5,660 nt of DNA from Sulfitobacter sp. Its GTDB lineage: Bacteria; Pseudomonadota; Alphaproteobacteria; Rhodobacterales; Rhodobacteraceae. A program made the position numbers and the translations under genes. The DNA is taken from assembly GCA_026421135.1 (NCBI GenBank), contig JAPKCR010000190.1, positions 1-5,660 of the forward strand, given 5' to 3'. Under the pieces are notes generated by a model, which did not search any database, was not told where the DNA came from, and was given only the letters and a program-made list of their open reading frames with translations. Below, in pieces: positions 1 to 5,660 of this stretch (the stretch's first letter is position 1; each line of letters starts with the position of its first letter).

Positions 1-198
1 TAGATGACCATTAACGAGGGGCGACATCCACACATCTTCATAGGCTGGGGGAATTGCCATCTGCTCGAGCCGTTTACGCTCGGATCCGCGCTCAATTGTT
101 GTACCGTCAACTGATTTATAGCTGAAGCCGCGGCCCCTTTTGATCCGGACTATCCCCGGTTGATCATCGCCGTAATAGACCAGATCGGAAGGGACCAT
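1..198 (-). CDS. DNA topoisomerase IB, N-terminal part (cut by window edge)
   Basis: Poxvirus/bacterial-type topoisomerase IB, which relaxes supercoils by nicking one strand through a tyrosine-phosphate intermediate. Only the first 66 codons are present; the gene runs off the left edge, so the catalytic core and its Tyr lie outside the window. Reading leftwards from ATG 198-196, the protein begins MVPSDLVYYGDDQPGIVRIK. It continues with RGRGFSY (residues 20-26), a G-T-x-I-x-x-x-S-x-R-K-R-L segment, AIPPAYEDVWMSP (about 48-60) and NGH (62-64). This order, L-V-Y-x-x-D-D-x-P-G-I then R-G-x-G-F-x-Y then A-I-P-P-A-x-x-D-V-W, is the recognisable N-terminus of bacterial topoisomerase IB. The start is 3 nt after the TGA of the DUF2945 gene, with an AGGCGGG ribosome site inside that gene's last codons, so the two are probably cotranscribed and coupled. 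Identification comes from remembered family sequence, not a search. Confidence 0.85.
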   Translation of the reverse strand, partial: MVPSDLVYYGDDQPGIVRIKRGRGFSYKSVDGTTIERGSERKRLEQMAIPPAYEDVWMSPLVNGHL

Positions 199-201
199 TT
201 T

Positions 202-417
202 TCAGCCCGCCTCAACTTCAGAAGAGAGCTTAAGCACTTCGTCACCGTCATCCTGTTCAATCAGCAACGCAGGATCGTCATCTGAACCGTTCCGCGTAAC
301 CTCTGACCCCTTAAGGGTACGTGTAACGCTTTTCGTAAACGTCTGTTGGACTGTACCGCTGGATGTGCCCTGGCCCCAGTCCCATTTTACCTTAGTGCCT
401 TCTGATATTTGCGCCAT
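202..417 (-). CDS. DUF2945 / Hva1_TUDOR-like small protein
   Basis: A 71-residue acidic, probably cytoplasmic protein. It starts MAQISEGTKVKWDWGQGTSS and carries the family features: an N-terminal G-x-K-V-x-W strand, G-x-x-x-G-x-V, the central K-G-S-E-V-T-R-N segment (about 36-43), D-D-P-A-x-L-I-E-Q (47-55) and a C-terminal D-G-D-x-V-L-K (57-63). This matches DUF2945 (Hva1_TUDOR, 'hypervirulence associated protein'), a small SH3/Tudor-like beta-barrel of unknown molecular function. The frame stays open upstream to 582, but ATG 417-415 is chosen because a strong Shine-Dalgarno (GAGAGAGGAAG) lies 5-8 nt before it and homology begins there. The extra upstream residues would overlap the divergent gene. 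It is the first gene of a leftward pair with topoisomerase IB. A DNA-linked role is only a guess from that neighbour. There is no signal peptide or membrane segment. Confidence 0.85.
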   Translation of the reverse strand: MAQISEGTKVKWDWGQGTSSGTVQQTFTKSVTRTLKGSEVTRNGSDDDPALLIEQDDGDEVLKLSSEVEAG

Positions 418-422
418 GATTG

Positions 423-433
423 CTTCCTCTCTC
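423..433 (-). promoter_or_regulatory. Ribosome binding site of the DUF2945 gene
   Basis: Minus-strand GAGAGAGGAAG, with the GAGG core at 429-426, sits 8 nt before ATG 417. It is a strong purine-rich Shine-Dalgarno and decides the start of the small protein against the longer open frame that reaches 582. Confidence 0.7.
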
Positions 434-436
434 GCG

Positions 437-447
437 ATTGTCACAAT
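437..447. promoter_or_regulatory. Palindrome in the divergent intergenic region, candidate operator
   Basis: ATTGT-C-ACAAT is a perfect inverted repeat with 5-bp arms around one base. It lies in the short gap (418-477) between the leftward DUF2945 gene and the rightward dehalogenase gene. It is immediately upstream of the DUF2945 ribosome site and about 30 bp upstream of the preferred dehalogenase start, so a bound protein could affect both genes. The TTGT/ACAA half-sites are of the general kind bound by small dimeric regulators (GntR- or MarR-like), but no regulator gene is in view and chance is possible. No convincing -35/-10 pair was found in this gap for either direction. Confidence 0.35.
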
Positions 448-477
448 AACCTTTCTGCGTGCGGATCGGTTCCCGGC

Positions 478-3400
478 ATGACACCGCAAAATATCATGCA
501 ATCTTTGCGCTGTCCTTTCTACGGCCCCAATGGCACGATCCGGGCCATGAAGATATTTTCCGGCAAATCCCGTCCTTTCCATCTTGGCCCCTACCCGCTT
601 GAGCGGCTGCTCAGAGACGCCAAGTCACTGACTTCGCTGCCTGATATTGCGTTTCCAGCCGTCCCATTTTCGGCACCGGGCCAAGTTGAAAATATTATCA
701 ACGCGATGGGTCCGTTTCAGGCCATGATGGATGCATTACGCTCGGGTGCAGTCAACGGGACCAAAGCCCAAATTCCAGCGGATCCCTTCGTGCGAGCGCA
801 GCACCTCAAGGCATTTGGCTACTACAACGATGCGTCGATGATGGGGATCTGCGCCCTGCCCAAGGGGGCAGTTCTGATCGCGCCGCGCAAGAACCCCGAT
901 GTCGCATCACTTGTTGATGACCTGAAGAACCGCCAAACCACGACGCTTGCCACTGGGATCGATGCAATCATGGCAGACCTTCGTGATACCGCCGGCGCGG
1001 ACGCCTCTGCGATAACGCACCACACCCACGCAATTGTTGTACTGATCGCTTATCCACGCGACCCTTTGCCGAACGAAGCGGGGTGCGATTGGATCGCGGG
1101 CGCTCAGGCCCAAAGGGCATCCCTGCGTGCTGCGGAAAATGCGACTGTACTGGCTGAATACATTCGCATCCTTGGCTTTGATGCCCGCGCCCATTCGGCA
1201 ACCTGCAGTGACGTGCATCTGCCCAAGTTGGCGCTAGCGGCCGGCCTGACAGTGATGCAGGACAATGCGCCTTGCGCACCGTGGCTCGGTCCGCGCTACG
1301 GCCTTGCCGCGATCACAACCGACATGCCAATGGCGGCTGACCTGCCGCTGTGCCCCTTGGAACAGCAACCCGCATCCGTCTTACGCGGGCATGTCTGGCA
1401 GCTTGGCACTCACGGCGGGGCCAGCGCCCGGACCCACGACCCCTATGCCAAGCGCGACTTTGTCGATGGCCCTCACCCATTTGAGACGCTGAAGCGGGTC
1501 GACAGCCCAACCACCTATATTGATGCGGCCAATGTGCCGCGTATCCCCAAGCGCACCGATATGTTCGCACGGGGGCAATTCGGCGACATGGGGCCAAAAG
1601 TTCAGGAGGCCATGAAAGGCGGCCAACATATCGTAAAATCCGCCCCTGCGTCCGCGCAGCGCAGGTTGTTGGGCGCATTGATCCTGCTGCAAAAGGGCGC
1701 TGTGGCCCCGACCATCCAAGATGCAGGTGGCGCACGAAACGCTGCAAACATGAAAGCGGCGGCTTATTTTTTGGGTGTCGATGCTGCAGGGATATCCGCT
1801 TGCCCGGACTGGACATGGTACAGCCATGATCCGACCGGCACCCCGATCACCCCACCCCATGACCAAGCGCTGAGCGTGGTGATCGACCAAGGGTTTGACA
1901 CGATGGAGGGAGCCTCCGGCGATGACTGGATCAGCACCTCTCAATCCATGCGCGCCTATTTGCGGTTCTCGGTTCTGGGCGGAATTCTGGCGCAGCACCT
2001 GCGCAATCTTGGCTTTGACGCAAAGGCGCATACGGTCATGGATGGCGATGTTTTGCAGCCGCCCCTGTTGTTACTGTCGGGCCTTGGCGAAGTCAGTCGG
2101 ATCGGAGAGGTGATCCTGAACCCGTTTCTTGGGCCCCGTCTGAAATCCGGCGTTGTGACCCATACGATGCCTGTCGCACATGACAAGCCCATCGACTTTG
2201 GCCTGCAAAAATTCTGCGAGGCCTGTAATAAATGTGCCCGCGAATGCCCGTCTGGCGCGATCACGGCGGGCCCCAAAAAAATGTTCAACGGCTACGAGAT
2301 CTGGAAATCTGACAGTCAAAAATGCGCCACCTACCGGATTACCAACAAAGGCGGATCAATGTGCGGGCGCTGTATGAAAACCTGCCCGTGGAACCTTGAA
2401 GGACTTTTTGCCGAAGCCCCTTTCCGCTGGGTCGCCAGCACCATCCCAAGCGCCGCCCCGCTGCTGGCAAAACTTGACGATGCCTTGGGCCGCGGTGGTC
2501 TGAACCCGGTGAAAAAATGGTGGTGGGACATAGAACAACAGCGCGACGGCACGGTCACATCGCCCACGCACCCGGTCAATGCCCGCGACCTTCAACCCGA
2601 CCTCAAGCTGCGGGCCGAGGATCAGACCTTGGCCGTTTATCCGGCCCCGCTTGCCCCGCATCCCTGGCCTTATCCGGACCCGATGAACCGCGAGGCAGGG
2701 ATCAAGGCGCACGCCGCCCTGATCACCGCTGACGAACACCGCGCCCGCACAGCGGCAGGCGAAACCGCGCATTTGCACCTCTATGACGCCGGGACAGATA
2801 CGCCCGTGCTTGACCTGCGTATTGTGTCGGTCCAGCCGTTGACCGACGCCGTGACCTTGTATGAGTTCGCACATCCTGATGGCGCTGATCTGCCACTTTG
2901 GACGGCTGGTGCACATCTTGATTTGGTTGTGGCCCCCGAATACCTGCGCCCGTATTCTCTACTCGGCGATCCGGCTGATCGCAGCCGTTACACAATCGCG
3001 GTTCTGCGCGAAGAAACGGGCCGCGGTGGCTCAGCCCTGCTACATCGCATCTTCACCCAAGGGCGGCGTGTTTTCGTCTCTACCCCGACCAATCATTTTC
3101 CACTGGTCCAAGACGCCGCCCACAGCCTTCTGTTTGGCGGCGGGATTGGCATTACGCCAATGATTGCCTTTGCCCATCGGTTGCATGTGATCGGCAAGCC
3201 ATTTGATCTGCATTACTCCGCACCATCGCGTGCAGCCGCCCCCTTCATCGACCTTTTGACGCAGACCCCGTGGTCAGATCGGGTTCACATTCATCTAAGC
3301 GCGGAAAACACCCGTGCCGATATGACTGGGCTGATCGCGCGTGCGGCAAAGGGCACCCATGTCTACACCTGTGGACCAGACGCATTTATGCAAGCGGTCA

Positions 3401-3750
3401 TGGATGCAGGGGCGGCAAGCGACCTGCCCGATGAGGCACTGCATCTGGAATATTTCGCGCCGCCCGCGCAGCCGGAGTATGTCAATCACCCCTTCACCCT
3501 TCGCCTCAAAGACGGCCGCGACATTTTGGTGGCTGCTGACCAAAGCGCAAGCGATGCCTTGATTGCGGCAGATATCAAACTGGACATCAAATGCGCCGAT
3601 GGCATATGCGGGGTCTGCAAATGCAAATTGCTGTCGGGCAAGGCAGAGCATCGCGATTTCGTCCTTTCTGCTCAACAGCGAGAGACCGAAATCATCCTGT
3701 GCCAGTCGCGTGCGGCAGACCCGAATGGCGTATTGGAGATTGAACTATGA
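478..3750 (+). CDS. Self-sufficient catabolic reductive dehalogenase (RdhA fused to flavin reductase and [2Fe-2S] ferredoxin)
   Basis: Cobalamin-dependent reductive dehalogenase carrying its own electron-supply module; it should remove halogen from an organohalide, likely a halophenol, using NAD(P)H. Numbering is from ATG 478 (1090 aa). Residues about 98-293 are a degenerate copy of the B12 domain and 389-577 the catalytic copy (Tyr494, Lys556, Arg620). Two [4Fe-4S] motifs follow: Cys580/583/586/590 and Cys616/629/632/636. Residues about 775-1000 form an oxidoreductase of the phthalate dioxygenase reductase type: RPYSL 824-828 and GRGGS 848-852 (flavin), GGGIGITPM 887-895 and CGPDAF 965-970 (NAD(P)H). 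The C-terminus is a plant-type ferredoxin, Cys1039/1044/1047/1075. This is the BhbA-type architecture with an NpRdhA-like front. No Tat motif or membrane segment is seen, so it is probably cytoplasmic and catabolic rather than respiratory. The start is uncertain: no strong ribosome site precedes ATG 478, 496 or 547, and the frame is open from TTG 409. The stop overlaps the next gene. Confidence 0.9.
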   Translation: MTPQNIMQSLRCPFYGPNGTIRAMKIFSGKSRPFHLGPYPLERLLRDAKSLTSLPDIAFPAVPFSAPGQVENIINAMGPFQAMMDALRSGAVNGTKAQIPADPFVRAQHLKAFGYYNDASMMGICALPKGAVLIAPRKNPDVASLVDDLKNRQTTTLATGIDAIMADLRDTAGADASAITHHTHAIVVLIAYPRDPLPNEAGCDWIAGAQAQRASLRAAENATVLAEYIRILGFDARAHSATCSDVHLPKLALAAGLTVMQDNAPCAPWLGPRYGLAAITTDMPMAADLPLCPLEQQPASVLRGHVWQLGTHGGASARTHDPYAKRDFVDGPHPFETLKRVDSPTTYIDAANVPRIPKRTDMFARGQFGDMGPKVQEAMKGGQHIVKSAPASAQRRLLGALILLQKGAVAPTIQDAGGARNAANMKAAAYFLGVDAAGISACPDWTWYSHDPTGTPITPPHDQALSVVIDQGFDTMEGASGDDWISTSQSMRAYLRFSVLGGILAQHLRNLGFDAKAHTVMDGDVLQPPLLLLSGLGEVSRIGEVILNPFLGPRLKSGVVTHTMPVAHDKPIDFGLQKFCEACNKCARECPSGAITAGPKKMFNGYEIWKSDSQKCATYRITNKGGSMCGRCMKTCPWNLEGLFAEAPFRWVASTIPSAAPLLAKLDDALGRGGLNPVKKWWWDIEQQRDGTVTSPTHPVNARDLQPDLKLRAEDQTLAVYPAPLAPHPWPYPDPMNREAGIKAHAALITADEHRARTAAGETAHLHLYDAGTDTPVLDLRIVSVQPLTDAVTLYEFAHPDGADLPLWTAGAHLDLVVAPEYLRPYSLLGDPADRSRYTIAVLREETGRGGSALLHRIFTQGRRVFVSTPTNHFPLVQDAAHSLLFGGGIGITPMIAFAHRLHVIGKPFDLHYSAPSRAAAPFIDLLTQTPWSDRVHIHLSAENTRADMTGLIARAAKGTHVYTCGPDAFMQAVMDAGAASDLPDEALHLEYFAPPAQPEYVNHPFTLRLKDGRDILVAADQSASDALIAADIKLDIKCADGICGVCKCKLLSGKAEHRDFVLSAQQRETEIILCQSRAADPNGVLEIEL

Positions 3751-4748
3751 CGCGCACGGCCCTTGTCACAGGTTCCTCTGGGTTTATCGGCTATTTTACC
3801 AGCGTCGCACTGCTGGAAGCTGGTTGGAAAGTGATAGGGCTGGACTGCCTGTCAGACTATTACGATGTTGCCCTCAAAGAACGCCGGCAAGCGATGCTGA
3901 ACCAGCATTCAGATTTCAGCGTGATCAACGACCGCTTGGAAACGCCAGACACGTTGATGGCGTTGTTCGAAAAGCACCGCCCCGACGCGGTGGTCCACCT
4001 TGCCGCCCAAGCAGGCGTGCGCCACTCAATTGATGCGCCCCGCGACTACGTCGAGGCGAACCTGATCGGCACGTTTGAGCTGCTCGAAGCCGCCCGCGCC
4101 TTTCCCCCTGCACACATGCTGTTGGCTTCGACCTCCTCGGTCTATGGCTCCAACACCGAAATGCCTTATGCCGAGACGCATAAAGTTGACACGCAAATGT
4201 CGTTCTATGCCGCCACCAAAAAGGCGACCGAGAGCATGTCGCACAGTTATGCGCATCTCTATGGCCTGCCGATCACCATGTTCCGGTTCTTTACGGTTTA
4301 TGGTCCATGGGGTCGCCCCGACATGGCGCATTTCAAATTCACCAAGGCAATCCTGAACGGCGATCCCATCGACATCTACAATCACGGCGATATGAAACGC
4401 GACTTTACCTATATCGACGATCTGACCGCCTCGATCCTTGCGCTAATTGATACGGTGCCGGGCGATAACCCGGTTGGAAACGACAGCCTTTCAAACGTTG
4501 CGCCGTTTCGCGTCGTGAACATCGGCAATGACAGTCCGGTGCCGCTGATGGATTTCATCGCCGCGATCGAGAAAGCCTGTGGTCGCGAGGCCATCAAAAC
4601 CTACCATGACATGCAACCCGGCGATGTGCCTGCCACCTGGGCTGATGCAACCTTGTTACAAAATCTAACCGGCCAACGCCCTGTCACGCCGATTGAGACC
4701 GGCTTGCAAAACTTTGTCGACTGGTACCGCGAGTATTATGAAACCTGA
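3747..4748 (+). CDS. lpsL: UDP-glucuronate 4-epimerase (LpsL-like, extended SDR)
   Basis: NAD-dependent epimerase, 333 aa, predicted to interconvert UDP-glucuronate and UDP-galacturonate in the cytoplasm, feeding galacturonate into surface polysaccharide. Visible features are the Rossmann loop G-S-S-G-F-I-G (9-15), HLAAQAGVRHS (84-94), the STSSVYG segment (128-134), the catalytic Tyr154-x3-Lys158 pair, and FFTVYGPWGRPDMA (181-194). The last is diagnostic of UDP-glucuronate 4-epimerases. Thr183 and Arg190 lie where, as I recall, the structurally studied enzyme uses Thr178 and Arg185 around the substrate carboxylate. RDFTYIDD (218-225) and the APFRVVNIG stretch (252-260) also match rhizobial LpsL (about 340 aa). 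The ATG overlaps the TGA of the dehalogenase fusion (ATGA), with a GGAG ribosome site at 3735-3738 inside that gene, so translation is probably coupled. A different UDP-sugar substrate is possible but less likely. Confidence 0.9.
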   Translation: MTRTALVTGSSGFIGYFTSVALLEAGWKVIGLDCLSDYYDVALKERRQAMLNQHSDFSVINDRLETPDTLMALFEKHRPDAVVHLAAQAGVRHSIDAPRDYVEANLIGTFELLEAARAFPPAHMLLASTSSVYGSNTEMPYAETHKVDTQMSFYAATKKATESMSHSYAHLYGLPITMFRFFTVYGPWGRPDMAHFKFTKAILNGDPIDIYNHGDMKRDFTYIDDLTASILALIDTVPGDNPVGNDSLSNVAPFRVVNIGNDSPVPLMDFIAAIEKACGREAIKTYHDMQPGDVPATWADATLLQNLTGQRPVTPIETGLQNFVDWYREYYET

Positions 4749-4795
4749 CCCCTGAATTAGAAATTGACTAAAATCCTCGCCGAAGGCTCCGCCGA

Positions 4796-4824
4796 TTGCC
4801 ACCACCTCCGCCAATGCTTATATC
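4796..4824 (+). promoter_or_regulatory. Candidate sigma70-type promoter for rpe
   Basis: TTGCCA (4796-4801; 5 of 6 to TTGACA), a 17-bp spacer, and TATATC (4819-4824; 4 of 6 to TATAAT). A TG at 4815-4816 could act as an extended -10 in a neighbouring register. Initiation would fall near 4831, giving a leader of about 25 nt that still contains the TAAGG ribosome site (4842-4846) of rpe. The rest of the 4749-4855 gap shows no gene and no clear terminator for the upstream operon, so read-through from it is also possible. Confidence 0.45.
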
Positions 4825-4855
4825 GCGACCAACCCTCCCAATAAGGCCCACAAAC

Positions 4856-5545
4856 ATGACCTTCGACCGTTCTATCAAAATTGCCCCTTCAATTCTTGCA
4901 GCCGATTTCGGAAATTTCGGTGCCGAATGCGCCGCCGTCGAGGCACAGGGCGCTGATTGGGTCCATGTCGATGTGATGGATGGCCATTTTGTGCCCAACA
5001 TCAGCTTTGGCCCCACGACCTGCGCCGCGATACGCCCCCACATCAAGGGCATCATGGATGTGCATCTGATGATATCCCCCGTGGACCCTTATATCGACGC
5101 TTTTGCGCAAGCCGGTGCCGATTTCATTACCGCCCACGTCGAGGCTGGCCCCCATATCCACCGCACCTTGCAAGCGATCCGTGGTGCAGGGGCAAAAGCC
5201 GGTGTTGCGCTGAACCCCGGCACACCAGCCTCGGCAGTTGAACACCTGCTCGACATTACTGATCTGGTGTGTGTGATGACCGTAAACCCCGGCTTTGGCG
5301 GTCAGAAATTCATCGACATGACAGACAAGATCAGAACCCTGCGCGCCATGATTGGCGACCGTCCGGTTCATATCGAAATTGATGGCGGCGTCGATGTGAA
5401 CACAGCCTCCGGCGTTGTACAGGCAGGTGCGGATGTTCTGGTTGCGGGTTCTGCGGTTTTCCGGGGCGGTTCGGTCAGCAATCCAACGCCCTACGGCGAC
5501 AACATCCGTGCGATCCGCGCAGCGGCATCAGGCGTCTACGTCTGA
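4856..5545 (+). CDS. rpe: Ribulose-phosphate 3-epimerase
   Basis: Metal-dependent TIM-barrel enzyme, 229 aa (the usual length), interconverting D-ribulose 5-phosphate and D-xylulose 5-phosphate in the pentose phosphate pathway, and in the Calvin cycle where one exists. All family signatures are present: IAPSILAADFGNFGAE (9-24), VHVDVMDGHFVPNISFGP (36-53), the DVHLMI strand (68-73), GVALNPGTP (116-124), VMTVNPGFGGQKF (140-152), IEIDGGV (173-179) and AGSAVF (197-202). The expected metal and catalytic residues His37, Asp39, His70 and Asp176 are intact. The start at ATG 4856 is chosen because a TAAGG ribosome site lies 9 nt upstream and homology begins at once. The frame is open back to 4796 (TTG), but that would add a proline-rich stretch and cover the candidate promoter. 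A strong terminator follows, so rpe is the last gene of its transcript. Confidence 0.96.
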   Translation: MTFDRSIKIAPSILAADFGNFGAECAAVEAQGADWVHVDVMDGHFVPNISFGPTTCAAIRPHIKGIMDVHLMISPVDPYIDAFAQAGADFITAHVEAGPHIHRTLQAIRGAGAKAGVALNPGTPASAVEHLLDITDLVCVMTVNPGFGGQKFIDMTDKIRTLRAMIGDRPVHIEIDGGVDVNTASGVVQAGADVLVAGSAVFRGGSVSNPTPYGDNIRAIRAAASGVYV

Positions 5546-5575
5546 ACAACAGTCGAACGCAGCGATGCGCAGATC

Positions 5576-5611
5576 ATGGCCGGTCCTCGATCTAGGGGAC
5601 CGGCCATTTTT
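5576..5611 (+). terminator. Intrinsic terminator after rpe
   Basis: A perfect 11-bp GC-rich stem, ATGGCCGGTCC (5576-5586) pairing with GGACCGGCCAT (5597-5607), has a 10-nt loop that can tighten by one C-G and one T-G pair. A run of five T (5607-5611) follows on the plus strand. It begins 30 nt after the rpe stop. On the minus strand the stem is followed by GATCTGCG with no T tract, so it is directional and should stop rightward transcription only. Confidence 0.92.
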
Positions 5612-5625
5612 GGTATTATCTAGCC

Positions 5626-5660
5626 CTAAGCCAATTGATCTTTGAATGCCTCGATCAGCT
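5626..5660 (-). CDS. Possible C-terminal end of a convergent gene (cut by window edge)
   Basis: Read on the minus strand, the last 35 bases give an open frame ending LIEAFKDQLA then TAG (5628-5626), with a second in-frame TAG two codons later. The residues would suit an amphipathic C-terminal helix. The position just beyond the rpe terminator suits a convergent gene. Ten residues are too few to identify a family, and an open frame this short is easily due to chance, so this is only a flag for whoever has the adjoining sequence. Confidence 0.35.
   Translation of the reverse strand, partial: LIEAFKDQLA

Noticed and set aside
409..477. TTG 409 as start of the dehalogenase fusion
   Set aside because: It would overlap the divergent DUF2945 gene by 9 nt, uses a rare start codon with no ribosome site, and adds 23 residues without recognisable homology.
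418..547. Cobalamin riboswitch controlling the B12-dependent enzyme
   Set aside because: The leader is at most about 130 nt, shorter than a typical cobalamin riboswitch of about 200 nt, and I see no B12-box-like sequence.
418..582. Longer DUF2945 protein starting at 582 on the minus strand
   Set aside because: The extra 55 residues show no family similarity, overlap the dehalogenase N-terminus antisense, and ATG 417 has a strong ribosome site of its own.
478..620. Tat or Sec export signal on the dehalogenase
   Set aside because: There is no twin-arginine motif or hydrophobic stretch in the first 50 residues from any candidate start, and an NAD(P)H-using module implies a cytoplasmic location.
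478..3750. QueG (epoxyqueuosine reductase) as the identity of the B12/Fe-S part
   Set aside because: QueG is about 350-380 residues and has neither an N-terminal vestigial domain nor a fused flavin/ferredoxin module. The Tyr/Lys/Arg spacing and surrounding sequence fit the catabolic RdhA group.
4779..4787. GCC-GAA-GGC hairpin as a terminator for the dehalogenase/epimerase operon
   Set aside because: The stem is only 3 bp and no T run follows.
4796..4855. N-terminal extension of Rpe from TTG 4796
   Set aside because: The 20 extra residues are proline-rich and unlike Rpe. ATG 4856 has a ribosome site and gives the standard length.
5576..5611. Bidirectional terminator serving a convergent gene as well
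   Set aside because: The minus-strand side of the stem is followed by GATCTGCG, not a T tract, so termination in that direction is not supported.

Overview
The window looks like alphaproteobacterial chromosome, most likely a marine Rhodobacteraceae (Roseobacter-type) bacterium. This rests on protein resemblance (an LpsL-like UDP-glucuronate 4-epimerase, an alphaproteobacterial-type Rpe, a DUF2945/topoisomerase IB pair) and on moderately high GC by eye. The genus is not determined.

Layout. At the left edge, reading leftwards, is a small operon: a 71-residue DUF2945 (Hva1_TUDOR-like) protein (202-417) followed 3 nt later by the first 66 codons of a bacterial type IB DNA topoisomerase (1-198, cut by the window edge). 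A gap of about 60 bp, holding a perfect 11-bp palindrome, separates this pair from a divergent rightward operon. The first gene there (478-3750) is the centrepiece: a roughly 1090-residue, apparently cytoplasmic, self-sufficient reductive dehalogenase. In order it contains a degenerate cobalamin-domain copy, a catalytic B12 domain, two [4Fe-4S] motifs, and a phthalate-dioxygenase-reductase-type flavin/NAD(P)H module ending in a plant-type [2Fe-2S] ferredoxin. Its stop codon overlaps (ATGA) the start of a UDP-glucuronate 4-epimerase gene (3747-4748). After a 107-bp gap with a plausible sigma70-type promoter comes ribulose-5-phosphate 3-epimerase (rpe, 4856-5545), closed by a strong intrinsic terminator (5576-5611). 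The last 35 bp may hold the C-terminal codons of a convergent gene.

How the parts may work together. The dehalogenase fusion can be read as one electron-transfer chain: NAD(P)H to flavin to [2Fe-2S] to two [4Fe-4S] clusters to cobalamin to an organohalide. This is the architecture of catabolic, non-respiratory enzymes such as BhbA, with a catalytic part like NpRdhA. The active-site Tyr, Lys and Arg recalled for NpRdhA are all present at matching spacing, which suggests an ortho-halogenated phenol, possibly a 4-hydroxybenzoate, as substrate. No membrane anchor subunit (rdhB), Tat signal, corrinoid gene or ring-cleavage gene is in view. Translational coupling to a nucleotide-sugar epimerase is unexpected and has no obvious biochemical explanation.
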